Positions 33,549 to 42,600 of a stretch of DNA of 64,000 nt are shown piece after piece; the stretch's first letter is position 1, and the number at the start of each line of letters is the position of its first letter. The notes under the pieces were generated by a model that worked only from the letters and a program-made list of their open reading frames with translations, did no database searches and was not told the origin of the DNA. Origin of the DNA: CAZKBP01 sp964551015 (GTDB lineage: Bacteria > Bacteroidota > Bacteroidia > Cytophagales > Microscillaceae); NCBI GenBank assembly GCA_964551015.1, contig CAZKBP010000006.1, positions 62,001-126,000 on the forward strand, read 5' to 3'. A program made the translations under genes and the position numbers.

Positions 33549-35777
33549 TTATTCTACCATAATTCTTTCTTGAATTTCTTGGCCTTCCCGAGTTGAAACA
33601 CGCAATAAATACAAGCCCGACTGCCAGCTCGCTACTTCAAAATTTTTGCGTAATTCTCCAGAAAAATCTTCCTGATAGATCACTTGTCCTTGGTCATTGT
33701 AAATTTTCAAACTACCTGCTTTTACATTTTCTAGGCGTAGTTGCATTTGCTCAGAACTAGGGTTAGGGAACAAAACGAGACTTGCTTCCAGATTCTCGGC
33801 TGGGCAGTTGTCTAGAATCTCGAGGTCAGTATTGCAGCCCGAAGCATTATTCTCGATCGTAACTTGGCCTTCTACCAAAGGAATTAGGTCTTGAATTGCG
33901 CAACAATCGCTCAGCAGTGGATTATCGCTCACCCAAAGGCTACCGGCCAAGCGGTCCAATTGCCCAAAGGCATTTAGGCTACTCAATTGAGGATTATTAG
34001 AAATCATGATCCCTCCCACTACAAAATTATCACCTATAAGCACTTCACCTAAATCTTCCAAATTTTCCAAACCTGCCAAGGAGTTCAGTTGGGCATTGTT
34101 GCTGACCAAGATTTCACCCGTTTGGAAGGTTCTAAGATTTTCCAAGCCTTCCAGCGAAGTCAGTGCATCGTTGTTGATGATTTGTAAGTTGATACCGACC
34201 ATTTCCAGACCGCTAAGCCCCGAAAGAGAGATCAAGGCTGGATTGTTTTTAATAAAAATGGCTTCAGCAGAAGGAATATTTTCCAACCCTTCCAGCGAAA
34301 CTAGATTTTCCTGATCTTCTATTCTGAGAATGCCCGCTAAAGAATCTAAACCCCTAGCCTCAAATAGATTCACGAGTGCATCATTGCCTGTTATTTCCAA
34401 ATCTCCAAGGATGGATTTGAGGCCGTTTAGGGCTTCCAGGTTACTTAAAGCACGATTTCCATTGATACGGATTGACCCCAAGTCCGCAGTTGTGCTAATG
34501 GCTTGGCTCAGGCCGTTTATTTGACTCAGGGCAAGATTGAAATTGAGCGTGAAGGCTCCTAAGCTTTCCAAATTCTCCAAGCCATCCAAATTTTCCAGAG
34601 AAAAATTATTCTGAATAGATAGAAAACTAAGAGACTCTAGATTGGGCAGTTCGCCCATATTGCTCAGTGAATCATTGAAGGCAATGGTCATCCCTCCCAC
34701 GTGGCGGAGTTGTGCCAGTCCGTTTAGGTTTCTTAGGCGGGGGTTTACTTCAATTCTTAGCAGAGAAGCAACGCTTTGGAGATTTTCTAGGCCTGCCAGA
34801 TTCGTCAGTTGATTATTTCTGGAAATATTCAGGCTGCCCTTCACACGAGTCAGTCCCTGTAATCCCGAGAGATCAGTGATATTTTCTCCAGAGATGGTCA
34901 AATTCCCTTCCAGCTCGCTACAATCAAAAGCATCCACTTCGGCTTGAGTACTGAGCACAAAATTCCCCACACAAAGATCACTATTAATTACCTCGAAACG
35001 GATGGACAAAGGCTCGCCTGCTTCTCCCTGCGTTTGGGCTTGGGTAAACCCTCTGGCTGTTAGAGTATAAGAGCCTAGGGTCAGCGTTTGCCCTAGATAC
35101 TGATTCGATTGGTAGGCATCGTTGCCAAAGAGCGCGTAAGGAAACATATTTTCTGTCTGATTAAGGCCCGGCGCATCGGGGGAGCGCAACTCAAACCTTA
35201 CACTCCCTAGCTCCGTCGGGGCGGTGTTTGCTCGGATATTGAGCGGAATATTTCCGATCAAGCCCAAGTCAATGGTGCTTTGGTCTGCTAAAATTCCAAT
35301 TTCGGTCTGAGTTTCGGCATTGATGAGGGTAAAGCTTCTAATCTGAGGCTGGGAAATAATCACGGAAAAGTCAAAACGGAGGGTATCTGCTCCGGGATAA
35401 GCAATGGCGGTCAGCGTGTAATCACCTTCTACGAAATCTTTACCTTGATAAGTACCATCTGGCTGGTCACCAAACAGGGCATAGGGAAAAATCCGTTCGG
35501 TCTGCCGGTGCATCACTGGCCCTTCTAAAATCATGGCTACGCTATCCACCCGATTGGGAGCCGTAAAAGCCTGAAAACTCAGAGAGTTTGTGCCGATGGT
35601 AGACAAATCCAGTACGCTACCCGGACTCAAATTCCCCAACAATACGTTATTTTCTGCGTCAATCAGAGTCAAGCGGGTGATTTGAGCCGTTTGGGCTGGT
35701 AGAGCTTGAGGCTCAAGTAAGAAAAGCCCCATCCAGAGCAAGAAATGTGTAGAAAAGAAGCATCTTCGCGCGATCAT
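33549..35777 (-). CDS. secreted receptor-L/LRR-like protein with T9SS type A sorting domain
   Basis: A 742-residue exported protein. Residues about 1-28 form a signal peptide ending near ALPAQ. Two similar beta-rich domains follow (about 33-140 and 143-265), each containing LTLIDAENN or FTLINAETQ and a segment NxxPYALFGxxxYQ, so they are an internal duplication. Residues about 270-650 are leucine-rich, receptor-L-like repeats with recurring LENLDGLENLESLG units. The C-terminal about 75 residues (LVLFPNPSSEQMQLRL, then GLYLLRVSTREGQEI and a terminal IMVE) are a T9SS type A sorting domain, so the protein is secreted or surface-attached through PorU-type processing. Binding partner unknown. The gorge of repeats suggests adhesion or glycan/protein recognition. 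Confidence 0.93.
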   Translation of the reverse strand: MIARRCFFSTHFLLWMGLFLLEPQALPAQTAQITRLTLIDAENNVLLGNLSPGSVLDLSTIGTNSLSFQAFTAPNRVDSVAMILEGPVMHRQTERIFPYALFGDQPDGTYQGKDFVEGDYTLTAIAYPGADTLRFDFSVIISQPQIRSFTLINAETQTEIGILADQSTIDLGLIGNIPLNIRANTAPTELGSVRFELRSPDAPGLNQTENMFPYALFGNDAYQSNQYLGQTLTLGSYTLTARGFTQAQTQGEAGEPLSIRFEVINSDLCVGNFVLSTQAEVDAFDCSELEGNLTISGENITDLSGLQGLTRVKGSLNISRNNQLTNLAGLENLQSVASLLRIEVNPRLRNLNGLAQLRHVGGMTIAFNDSLSNMGELPNLESLSFLSIQNNFSLENLDGLENLESLGAFTLNFNLALSQINGLSQAISTTADLGSIRINGNRALSNLEALNGLKSILGDLEITGNDALVNLFEARGLDSLAGILRIEDQENLVSLEGLENIPSAEAIFIKNNPALISLSGLSGLEMVGINLQIINNDALTSLEGLENLRTFQTGEILVSNNAQLNSLAGLENLEDLGEVLIGDNFVVGGIMISNNPQLSSLNAFGQLDRLAGSLWVSDNPLLSDCCAIQDLIPLVEGQVTIENNASGCNTDLEILDNCPAENLEASLVLFPNPSSEQMQLRLENVKAGSLKIYNDQGQVIYQEDFSGELRKNFEVASWQSGLYLLRVSTREGQEIQERIMVE

Positions 35778-36403
35778 CAGTTTTTCTTTTTTGTTTGTGA
35801 ATGTTTGTAAAATGATCTATTGGCAGTCTCTTAATGGAGCTGCTAGAGTGAGTAAGACGCAGAGCGTGAGGTTAAGTTAGATTTGAGTCTTTCAGAAGAG
35901 AAGGCGTGGTTGGAGATGTAATATTTGATGTAAATATAAATAAAAAAAGAGAGTTTTTTGGCTTTTTTTGTGGAGAAATAGCCACGATTTATCACTTGCT
36001 TACCGAAAAATTGATTTAGGTATCAAAGTAAACCAATCTATCCACGTTTCTCCTCAAAGATGTAACCCTCAGACTGAGCATTGGCACCCTTTGGCTCCAG
36101 TTTTTCACCTTTATAGGTGGGGGGGGGTACCCAGGTAGGTACCCTCCCCTACCCTTTTGGCGGAAATTTGCACCTTTTGCCCTCCCCTCCCCTACCTTCA
36201 AGCTGGAAAACTGCACCCTTGAGGTGTAAGCTCATGGCTTTGGGCTAGCCTCCCCTACCCTATAGGTGGAAAAATGCACCTTGGAGGCAGGAGTAGCCAG
36301 ATAGAGGCTACATTTTTATTCCAAAAAGAAAAATAAATCTCTGCTTCTTAAATCCTTGATAGCTAAGCATTTGAGCAAACGCCTCACAAAATCGTTATTT
36401 TGG
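35778..36403. other. intergenic region with a C-rich repeat patch
   Basis: No gene seen. The right part contains the imperfect 34-base repeats described separately and a run of nine G (36119-36127). The left part holds the upstream region of the LRR-like gene, AT-rich and without a clear promoter pair. The small frame on the minus strand here is Gly/Pro/Arg-rich only because of the repeats and is not believed. Confidence 0.5.
36143..36282. repeat. three imperfect 34-base C-rich repeats with G-quadruplex potential on the minus strand
   Basis: Units begin at 36143, 36186 and 36249 with CCTCCCCTACC, continue with a variable middle and GG(C/T)GGAAA or GCTGGAAA, and end in TGCACC(T/C)TT. Spacing is 43 and 63 bases. 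A poorer fourth copy may lie before 36120. The minus strand reads GGTAGGGGAGGGGAGGG across 36180-36196, several G tracts close together. Confidence 0.7.
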
Positions 36404-36434
36404 TTGGCATTTCTGCTTAAAATTATTACTTTTG
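36404..36434 (+). promoter_or_regulatory. Bacteroidota-type promoter for the membrane coiled-coil gene
   Basis: TTG at 36404-36406 is followed after 20 bases by TACTTTTG (36427-36434), an exact TAnnTTTG match. Transcription would start near 36441, about 22 bases before the ATG at 36463. Confidence 0.55.
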
Positions 36435-36462
36435 TTAAAAATATAAGCAATCACATGAAATT

Positions 36463-37173
36463 ATGAAGCGTTTCTACGAATTTATCAAAAGCCCCCAAGC
36501 CCCTGTTTTTGCCTTGGCCACCATGATTCTGACTTTCTTTCAGATGTATGCCAAGCTCTACTATTATCACAACCCCTACCAACTCAATCAAGTCTTGGAT
36601 GTACTCATTGCCCTCGTGGCGGCTGGGGGTTTGAGTACGATTACTTTTATTATCATCGTACACTCAAAGAAGCGCTGGATGCCCATGTTTTTTGCCACCT
36701 TAGACTTTGTGGGGGGATTGCTTTTCTACGGGCGAGATTTGATGGAATATTATCAGCAGGGGGCTTTTATTGAAATTGGCAGTGCTTTGTTCATTCCTTT
36801 TTTCAAGGCTTCGGCCATTTATTTTGTGGGGGAAATTTTCTTGGAAGAGGTCAACAGCAAGCGCAGAGACGAACTCCACGTGCGTACCGAGGAGCTAGAA
36901 GAACTCAGCCAAGCCTATGAGAGCCAAAAGACAGAGAATGAAAGTCTTAGTGAAGAGCTGGACCGCATTAAGAGTGAACTCCAGCAAATGAAGCGAGAAA
37001 CCAAAGATTGGCGCAAAAAAAGCTACAAGTACGACATCTCCAACGTCAAACGCTCCCTCTACAACACCAATGACGCTAAGAAAAAAGCCGCTAAAAAGAA
37101 GGAACTCGCCAAGCTGGAAGAACTCTTAAAGGAGGTCAATAAAAATACCAACGGACATATCGCAGCGGCTTGA
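36463..37173 (+). CDS. four-helix membrane protein with cytoplasmic coiled coil, function unknown
   Basis: A 236-residue protein. Four hydrophobic segments lie at about 14-33, 46-66, 75-92 and 105-125. A long charged coiled coil follows from about 130 to 180 (ELEELSQAYESQ, ESLSEELDRIKSELQQMK), and the tail is very rich in Lys/Ala (DAKKKAAKKKELAKLEELLK). No family recognised. The layout suggests a membrane-anchored scaffold whose cytoplasmic part oligomerises. It is preceded by a good promoter and by the C-rich repeat patch, and is separated from the convergent PARIS-like pair by about 145 bases in which nothing is recognised. Confidence 0.75.
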   Translation: MKRFYEFIKSPQAPVFALATMILTFFQMYAKLYYYHNPYQLNQVLDVLIALVAAGGLSTITFIIIVHSKKRWMPMFFATLDFVGGLLFYGRDLMEYYQQGAFIEIGSALFIPFFKASAIYFVGEIFLEEVNSKRRDELHVRTEELEELSQAYESQKTENESLSEELDRIKSELQQMKRETKDWRKKSYKYDISNVKRSLYNTNDAKKKAAKKKELAKLEELLKEVNKNTNGHIAAA

Positions 37174-37319
37174 TTTTCGGGGGCAATTTTAAAGTCGAAG
37201 GTTTGTGGAGAAGCGGTTTAGTTTTTGGGTATCATCTCGGCGTTCTTAGCAGATTTCTCTGACGAACTGATCTATATTGAGTTTTGGTTTTTGGATGGAT
37301 TTTCTCTGTTTTTTATTTA

Positions 37320-38210
37320 TCAAAGATTCTCGAGTCTTTTTGAAAATATTTTTAATCCTTTTTGATTAGCCCAAGCCAACAAGTCTTGGTAAAGTTGCGA
37401 TTTCATGAATTCAGAGGGTGAATAGGCTATTCTCAACTTCTCTTCCATGGTTTCCCGATTAATTTGGCTTCCCGTCATAGAACCAATCAATTTGTAAAAA
37501 GCTATACCTAATATGGTCGCTAAGTCATGGCCAGAGCAAATATCTAAATCGTGGTGCAAATCATCGTAAAGTTCTTGTAAATCTTGTACTACTTGTTCAG
37601 TATCTAACTGTGGCTTCTGAGATTTATTTTTGAGTGTTTGAATGAGTTTTCTCAGATTGACCTTAAGATCATCTACATTGAGAAATTTTTTATAATCGCT
37701 AGTGTCCAGATCACGAAATTTTAAACCCAAATTATTTATCTCGTTGTAGAGCCTCAGATAACCAATGGGTTTGCCAGCTTGTATGAGTAGATCTAGAATA
37801 TTATCCTCAATTTTTTTGAGCTTATCATACTGCCCGTGTTCTGCTATTAGGTAATCAAGTGCAGAAGAGTTCAGCATCATAGCTTCTATATCGTGATGAT
37901 CTGATAAGAACACATTATCATAGGGGTTGGAAACAGATTGGATGCGGTCAAAGTCTCTATCCCGAATGGCGATGAGCCTTTCATCGTTCTCGAGTAATTC
38001 AACGGCTCCTAAAAGATTTTCTCGGCTATGGGCAATCTCAATGAAGGTTTGTTCCTCATCAAAAAACTTTCTTAGAAGCCTCATATCCGTGTCTCCTTCC
38101 ACCAAGATAAATACTTCAGTTTTCTTAATAGCTCTTGACAAGCGAATCGCGTTAGCTACTTCGTCCTTAGTCTTCTTTAAGTAGTTCTTCATTTTCTTCT
38201 TGATCTTCAT
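37320..38210 (-). CDS. DUF4435 (TOPRIM-like) protein, AriB-like PARIS effector
   Basis: A 296-residue protein with the DUF4435 pattern. The TOPRIM-like metal site has Glu38 in VFILVEGDTD and the acidic pair Asp84/Asp86 in IAIRDRDFD, followed by LSDHHDIEAMML, characteristic of the domain. The C-terminal half is helical, with the block DICSGHDLATILGI. In PARIS, AriB is the toxic TOPRIM nuclease held by AriA and released when a phage anti-restriction protein is sensed; known AriB cleaves host tRNA. The gene overlaps the ATPase gene upstream by 44 bases (26 if the ATG at 38192 is used). Assignment as AriB-like rests on domain pairing and order. Retron- or OLD-like nuclease partners are the alternative. 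Confidence 0.85.
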   Translation of the reverse strand: MKIKKKMKNYLKKTKDEVANAIRLSRAIKKTEVFILVEGDTDMRLLRKFFDEEQTFIEIAHSRENLLGAVELLENDERLIAIRDRDFDRIQSVSNPYDNVFLSDHHDIEAMMLNSSALDYLIAEHGQYDKLKKIEDNILDLLIQAGKPIGYLRLYNEINNLGLKFRDLDTSDYKKFLNVDDLKVNLRKLIQTLKNKSQKPQLDTEQVVQDLQELYDDLHHDLDICSGHDLATILGIAFYKLIGSMTGSQINRETMEEKLRIAYSPSEFMKSQLYQDLLAWANQKGLKIFSKRLENL

Positions 38211-39486
38211 CTTCCAAGCCGACGGTCAAATCCCAACGGTCAGAGATGATGTGTGGCGAATGAGTTGCTACGATTACATCAAAGTTTTTGATTTTAATGA
38301 TTTCCCCCATGTCTTTTAAAAATTGTCCCTGCCAGACGATGTGCTGGGAAATTTCAGGCTCATCAATGAGAAGAAGTGCATCGGACGGAATCTTAAAAAG
38401 CATTTGATAAACTAAAACTAGTGCGTGTTGCTCACCCGAGGAAAGATCATCAGGAGAAAGTTTATCCCCTTTGTTAGAAGAAATAGAGAAGCCCTCTTCT
38501 TTACTGATAGACATCTCTTTATAGGAAAACTTATCGTTGATGATCTTTCTGAAGAGTTCTACCTTCTTTGCCAAGTCATCAAATACTTTCAATTTATCTC
38601 TCACATCCTCAATGTAAAGGGAGAGTACATTGATGGAATCCTCATCCACATCTTGCGTAATCTGGAAATCGGCATCGGTAGCTTTGTCCCAGAGCCCTAC
38701 CTTCTGAAGCCTTGTTCTTTTTTCTTCTAGTTTATCTAGCTCTTTTCTGATTTCATCTACACTAGTCAAGCTATGAGCTGATCTTTTAGCCTGACTAACC
38801 AACCTTTTGGGGAAGTCTCTATCTAATTGCTGGGAAATAGAGGCATAGTCACTCAGGGTGGAACGAATTTCTTGCACTAGCTCCTGAGAATATTTATTGA
38901 CGGCGTAGATCATGGGTATAGACTTTTCAGATTTCTTGCCCTGAATTCTAATTCTATAAAAGTTTTCTTTCTTGGAAGCTTTGATAAGGAGCCTTTGTGT
39001 CTCAATAAAATGATTCTCCACAGACGAGATGATTCTTTCGTACCAATCTGGTTTTTTTAGTTTGGCATATTTTCTAGCGATATCATTCGCATCTTCTAAA
39101 CGCGCAAATAAACTCGATCCTATGATGACTCTTTCATAATCATTATTAGGCACAAAGAAGGTATACTCATGCTTGGTTATATCATCACCACCTTCCGAAT
39201 ATGAAATAGTGAGCATTTCTTCATCATCATTATTTTTTGCATCTTCTTCTTTGTGAGAAACCTCTATATAACTCTCATCCTCAAATACCAACCTAAACTT
39301 CTCAAAAGGAGTCTCTCGGAAAATAGCGAAGTCTGCATTCAAAAGGCCATAGATCATCTTCAATAAAATCGTCTTTCCAAAACCATTTGGCCCGTGGATG
39401 ATCGTAATCTGATCCTCCATGTTAAGAGGAATATGGTAATCGAAGGTATTGAACAATCCTTCCACAATAATTTCTCTTAGTCTCAT
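38167..39486 (-). CDS. AAA/ABC-type ATPase, AriA-like PARIS sensor
   Basis: A 439-residue SMC/ABC-like ATPase of the AAA_15/AAA_21 kind. The Walker A is GPNGFGKT at 32-39, only 31 residues from the start. A long central region of about 150-330 has coiled-coil character (DEIRKELDKLEEKRTRLQKV). The ABC signature LSSGEQHALVLVYQML is near 350, Walker B ALLLIDEPEISQHI near 372 and the H-loop VATHSPHII near 410. The residues needed for ATP hydrolysis appear intact. In PARIS, AriA forms a propeller-shaped oligomer that sequesters AriB. The downstream DUF4435 gene overlaps, and a promoter lies directly upstream. Base composition looks AT-richer than the flanking icmF gene, consistent with horizontal acquisition. 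Confidence 0.88.
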   Translation of the reverse strand: MRLREIIVEGLFNTFDYHIPLNMEDQITIIHGPNGFGKTILLKMIYGLLNADFAIFRETPFEKFRLVFEDESYIEVSHKEEDAKNNDDEEMLTISYSEGGDDITKHEYTFFVPNNDYERVIIGSSLFARLEDANDIARKYAKLKKPDWYERIISSVENHFIETQRLLIKASKKENFYRIRIQGKKSEKSIPMIYAVNKYSQELVQEIRSTLSDYASISQQLDRDFPKRLVSQAKRSAHSLTSVDEIRKELDKLEEKRTRLQKVGLWDKATDADFQITQDVDEDSINVLSLYIEDVRDKLKVFDDLAKKVELFRKIINDKFSYKEMSISKEEGFSISSNKGDKLSPDDLSSGEQHALVLVYQMLFKIPSDALLLIDEPEISQHIVWQGQFLKDMGEIIKIKNFDVIVATHSPHIISDRWDLTVGLEDEDQEENEELLKED

Positions 39487-39509
39487 CGTTTTTTGAATTA
39501 AAGGTTTAT

Positions 39510-39541
39510 CAAATATAAACTTTTATGTCTTCAAATGCAAA
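39510..39541 (-). promoter_or_regulatory. Bacteroidota-type promoter for the PARIS-like pair
   Basis: On the minus strand TTTG (39538-39541) is followed after 20 bases by TATATTTG (39510-39517), the same -7 octamer as the siaBC promoter. The predicted start near 39503 leaves a leader of about 17 bases to the ATG at 39486. Confidence 0.65.
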
Positions 39542-39588
39542 CATTCTACGCCAAATTTCTTGCTAACATATCTTAGTATTCTTGCCGC

Positions 39589-39625
39589 AAAAAACCCCCG
39601 AAAATCCACTGATTCCCGGGGGTTT
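39589..39625 (-). terminator. intrinsic terminator of icmF
   Basis: On the minus strand AAACCCCCG (complement 39617-39625) and CGGGGGTTT (complement 39592-39600) form a 9-base-pair GC-rich stem followed by six T (39589-39594). It lies 32 bases past the icmF stop and insulates the PARIS-like promoter from icmF transcription. Confidence 0.88.
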
Positions 39626-39656
39626 GTAGTATTTCTTAGTAAAGGCTATACCAAGC

Positions 39657-42600
39657 TTACATATTCCGGCGATATTGCCCGCCCACTTCATAAAGTGCTT
39701 GCGAAATCTGACCCAAGGAGCAAACCTTGGCCGTTTCCATCAAAGCCTCGAAGATATTGCCGTTTTCCACGGAAGCTTTTTGTAGATTTTTTAAAGACTG
39801 AGGTGCAATTGCTTCGTTCCGCTTGTGGAAAGCATCTCGGCTGGAAATGGCAAACTCCTTCTCTTCTTTGGTGGAGCGAATTACTTCGCCCGGTACAATG
39901 GTCGGCGAGCCTTTGTCATCCAAGAAGGTATTAACACCAATGATGGGTAGCTCTCCCGTGTGTTTTTTCATCTCATAATGGAGCGATTCGTCCTGAATCT
40001 TGGAGCGTTGATACATGCGTTCCATCGCGCCCAGTACTCCGCCCCGCTCGTTAATAGAGCGAAATTCCGTGTAAACGGCTTCTTCTACTAAATCGGTTAA
40101 TTCCTCCACGATAAAAGCACCTTGCAGAGGGTTTTCATTCTTGGCCAAGCCCAATTCGTGATTGATAATCATCTGAATCGCTACCGCACGGCGTACGCTC
40201 TCCTCGGTGGGCGTGGTAATCGCCTCGTCGTAGGCATTGGTATGGAGGGAGTTACAGTTATCGTAAATGGCCGTCAGAGCTTGCAGCGTGGTGCGGATGT
40301 CATTGAAGGCAATCTCCTGAGCATGCAGCGAGCGACCAGAGGTCTGGATATGATATTTCAATTTTTGGGAACGGTCATTACCGCCGTATTTGTACTTCAT
40401 GGCCTTGGCCCAGATGCGCCGCGCCACCCGACCCAGCACCGTGTACTCAGGATCCATTCCGTTGGAGAAGAAGAAAGATAGGTTTGGCGCGAAATCATCA
40501 ATGTGCATGCCCCGGCTCAGATAATATTCCACGAAAGTGAAACCATTAGAAAGCGTCAATGCCAACTGCGTGATCGGATTGGCTCCCGCCTCGGCAATGT
40601 GATAACCCGAGATAGAAACTGAATAGAAATTCCGCACTTGATGATCGATAAAGTACTGCTGAATATCGCCCATCATTCTGAGGGCAAATTCCGTGGAGAA
40701 AATGCAAGTATTCTGCGCCTGATCTTCTTTGAGAATATCGGCCTGCACCGTGCCGCGCGTCGCGGACAATGCCTTGGCTTTGATCTCTTCGTAAACGTTT
40801 GGGGGGAGTACTTGATCACCCGTTACGCCGAGGAGCATCAAGCCGAGGCCATCATTGGTAGGTGGTAGCTCGCCTTTGTATTCGGGGCGGGGTACTCCTT
40901 TTTCGGCGTAAATGGCTTTGATTTTTTCTTCTACTTCTGCTTCTAGGCCATTTTCTTTGATGTAAATTTCGCATTGCTGATCGATGGCTGCATTCATATA
41001 AAAGGCCAGGAGCATCGGAGCCGGGCCGTTGATGGTCATGGAGACGGAAGTACTCGGATCGCAGAGATTGAAGCCAGAATAGAGCTTCTTGGCATCATCC
41101 AGAGTGGCCACGCTTACGCCCGAGTTACCAATTTTTCCATAAATATCAGGGCGATGATCGGGATTCTCACCGTACAGAGTAACCGAGTCAAAAGCCGTAG
41201 AGAGACGCTTGGCGGGCATATCTTTGGAGAGATAATGGAAGCGTTTGTTGGTGCGTTCGGGGCCACCTTCTCCGGCAAACATCCGGGTAGGGTCTTCGCC
41301 TTTTCTTTTTAGAGGAAACACCCCCGAGGCGTAAGGGAAAAAGCCGGGCGCATTTTCCGTAAGGATCCATTTCAAAATATCGCCCCAATCTTGATACTTG
41401 GGTAAAGAGATTCGTGGAACCCGTGTTCCCGAAAGGGAAGTGTAATACAAGTCTTGCTCGATGACTTTATTCCGTACCTGAAATTGGTATTTGTCCGCCT
41501 GATAACGCTTCACAAAATTAGCCCACTCCTGTAAGGATTGCTTACACTCGGCATCTAATTGATCTTCCAAGTGATGGTATCGCTCGATGAGGTCTTTCAG
41601 GTACTCGGGTTCGCCCTGCACGTGCTCGATGGCGTGGACGAGTTCTTCACTTTCTTCCACAAATTCCACCGTTTTTTTACCAATACCTTCGCGAAGTTGA
41701 TCGATGGTGCCTTTGAGTTGGTACATTTTGCGGGCGATCCTGCTTTGTTCTTCTACAAAAGAGTTATACTGGTCGCTATTCTCGCAGATTTCGGCCAGGT
41801 AACGAACCCGCTCGGGCGGAATGATGTAAATCTTCTCGGACATGGCCTGACTGAGTGCAAAATCCGACTGTAATTTTTTTACCTCCGTTCGCTCCACGAT
41901 TTTATCCATGATCTTACGGTAAAGCTGGTTCATACCGGGGTCATTAAATTGCGAGGCAATGGTTCCGTAGATGGGCAGTTGCTCATCCTCAGCCTCAAAG
42001 AGCATATTGTTGCGCTTGTATTGCTTGCGCACGTCGCGCAAAGCATCCAAGGAGCCACGTTTGTCAAATTTGTTGATGGCAATCAGGTCAGCAAAGTCTA
42101 GCATATCGATTTTCTCCAACTGCGTGGCCGCGCCATATTCGGAAGTCATCACGTAGAGCGAGACATCCGAGTGGTCGGTAATCTCGGTATCCGACTGACC
42201 GATTCCCGAGGTTTCCACGATCACGAAATCAAAACCAGCCGCTTTGCAAATGTCAATGGCATCTTGCACGTGCTTGCTCAGTGCCAAGTTAGATTGGCGC
42301 GTGGCCAGAGAGCGCATATACACTCGTCCGTTGCTAATGGAGTTCATCCGAATGCGGTCGCCCAGCAAGGCACCACCGGTTTTGCGTTTAGAGGGGTCAA
42401 CCGAGATGACGGCCATCGTGTGTTCCTCAAAGTCCATCAGGAAGCGGCGCACGAGTTCATCCACGAGGGAAGATTTTCCGGCCCCGCCCGTTCCCGTGAT
42501 CCCAAGCACGGGGACATTGTTTTGTTGGCGCATTTCCTCGATACGATTCCGCACACCAGCGTATTCTTCGGGGTAATTTTCGGCCACGGAAATGAGGCGG

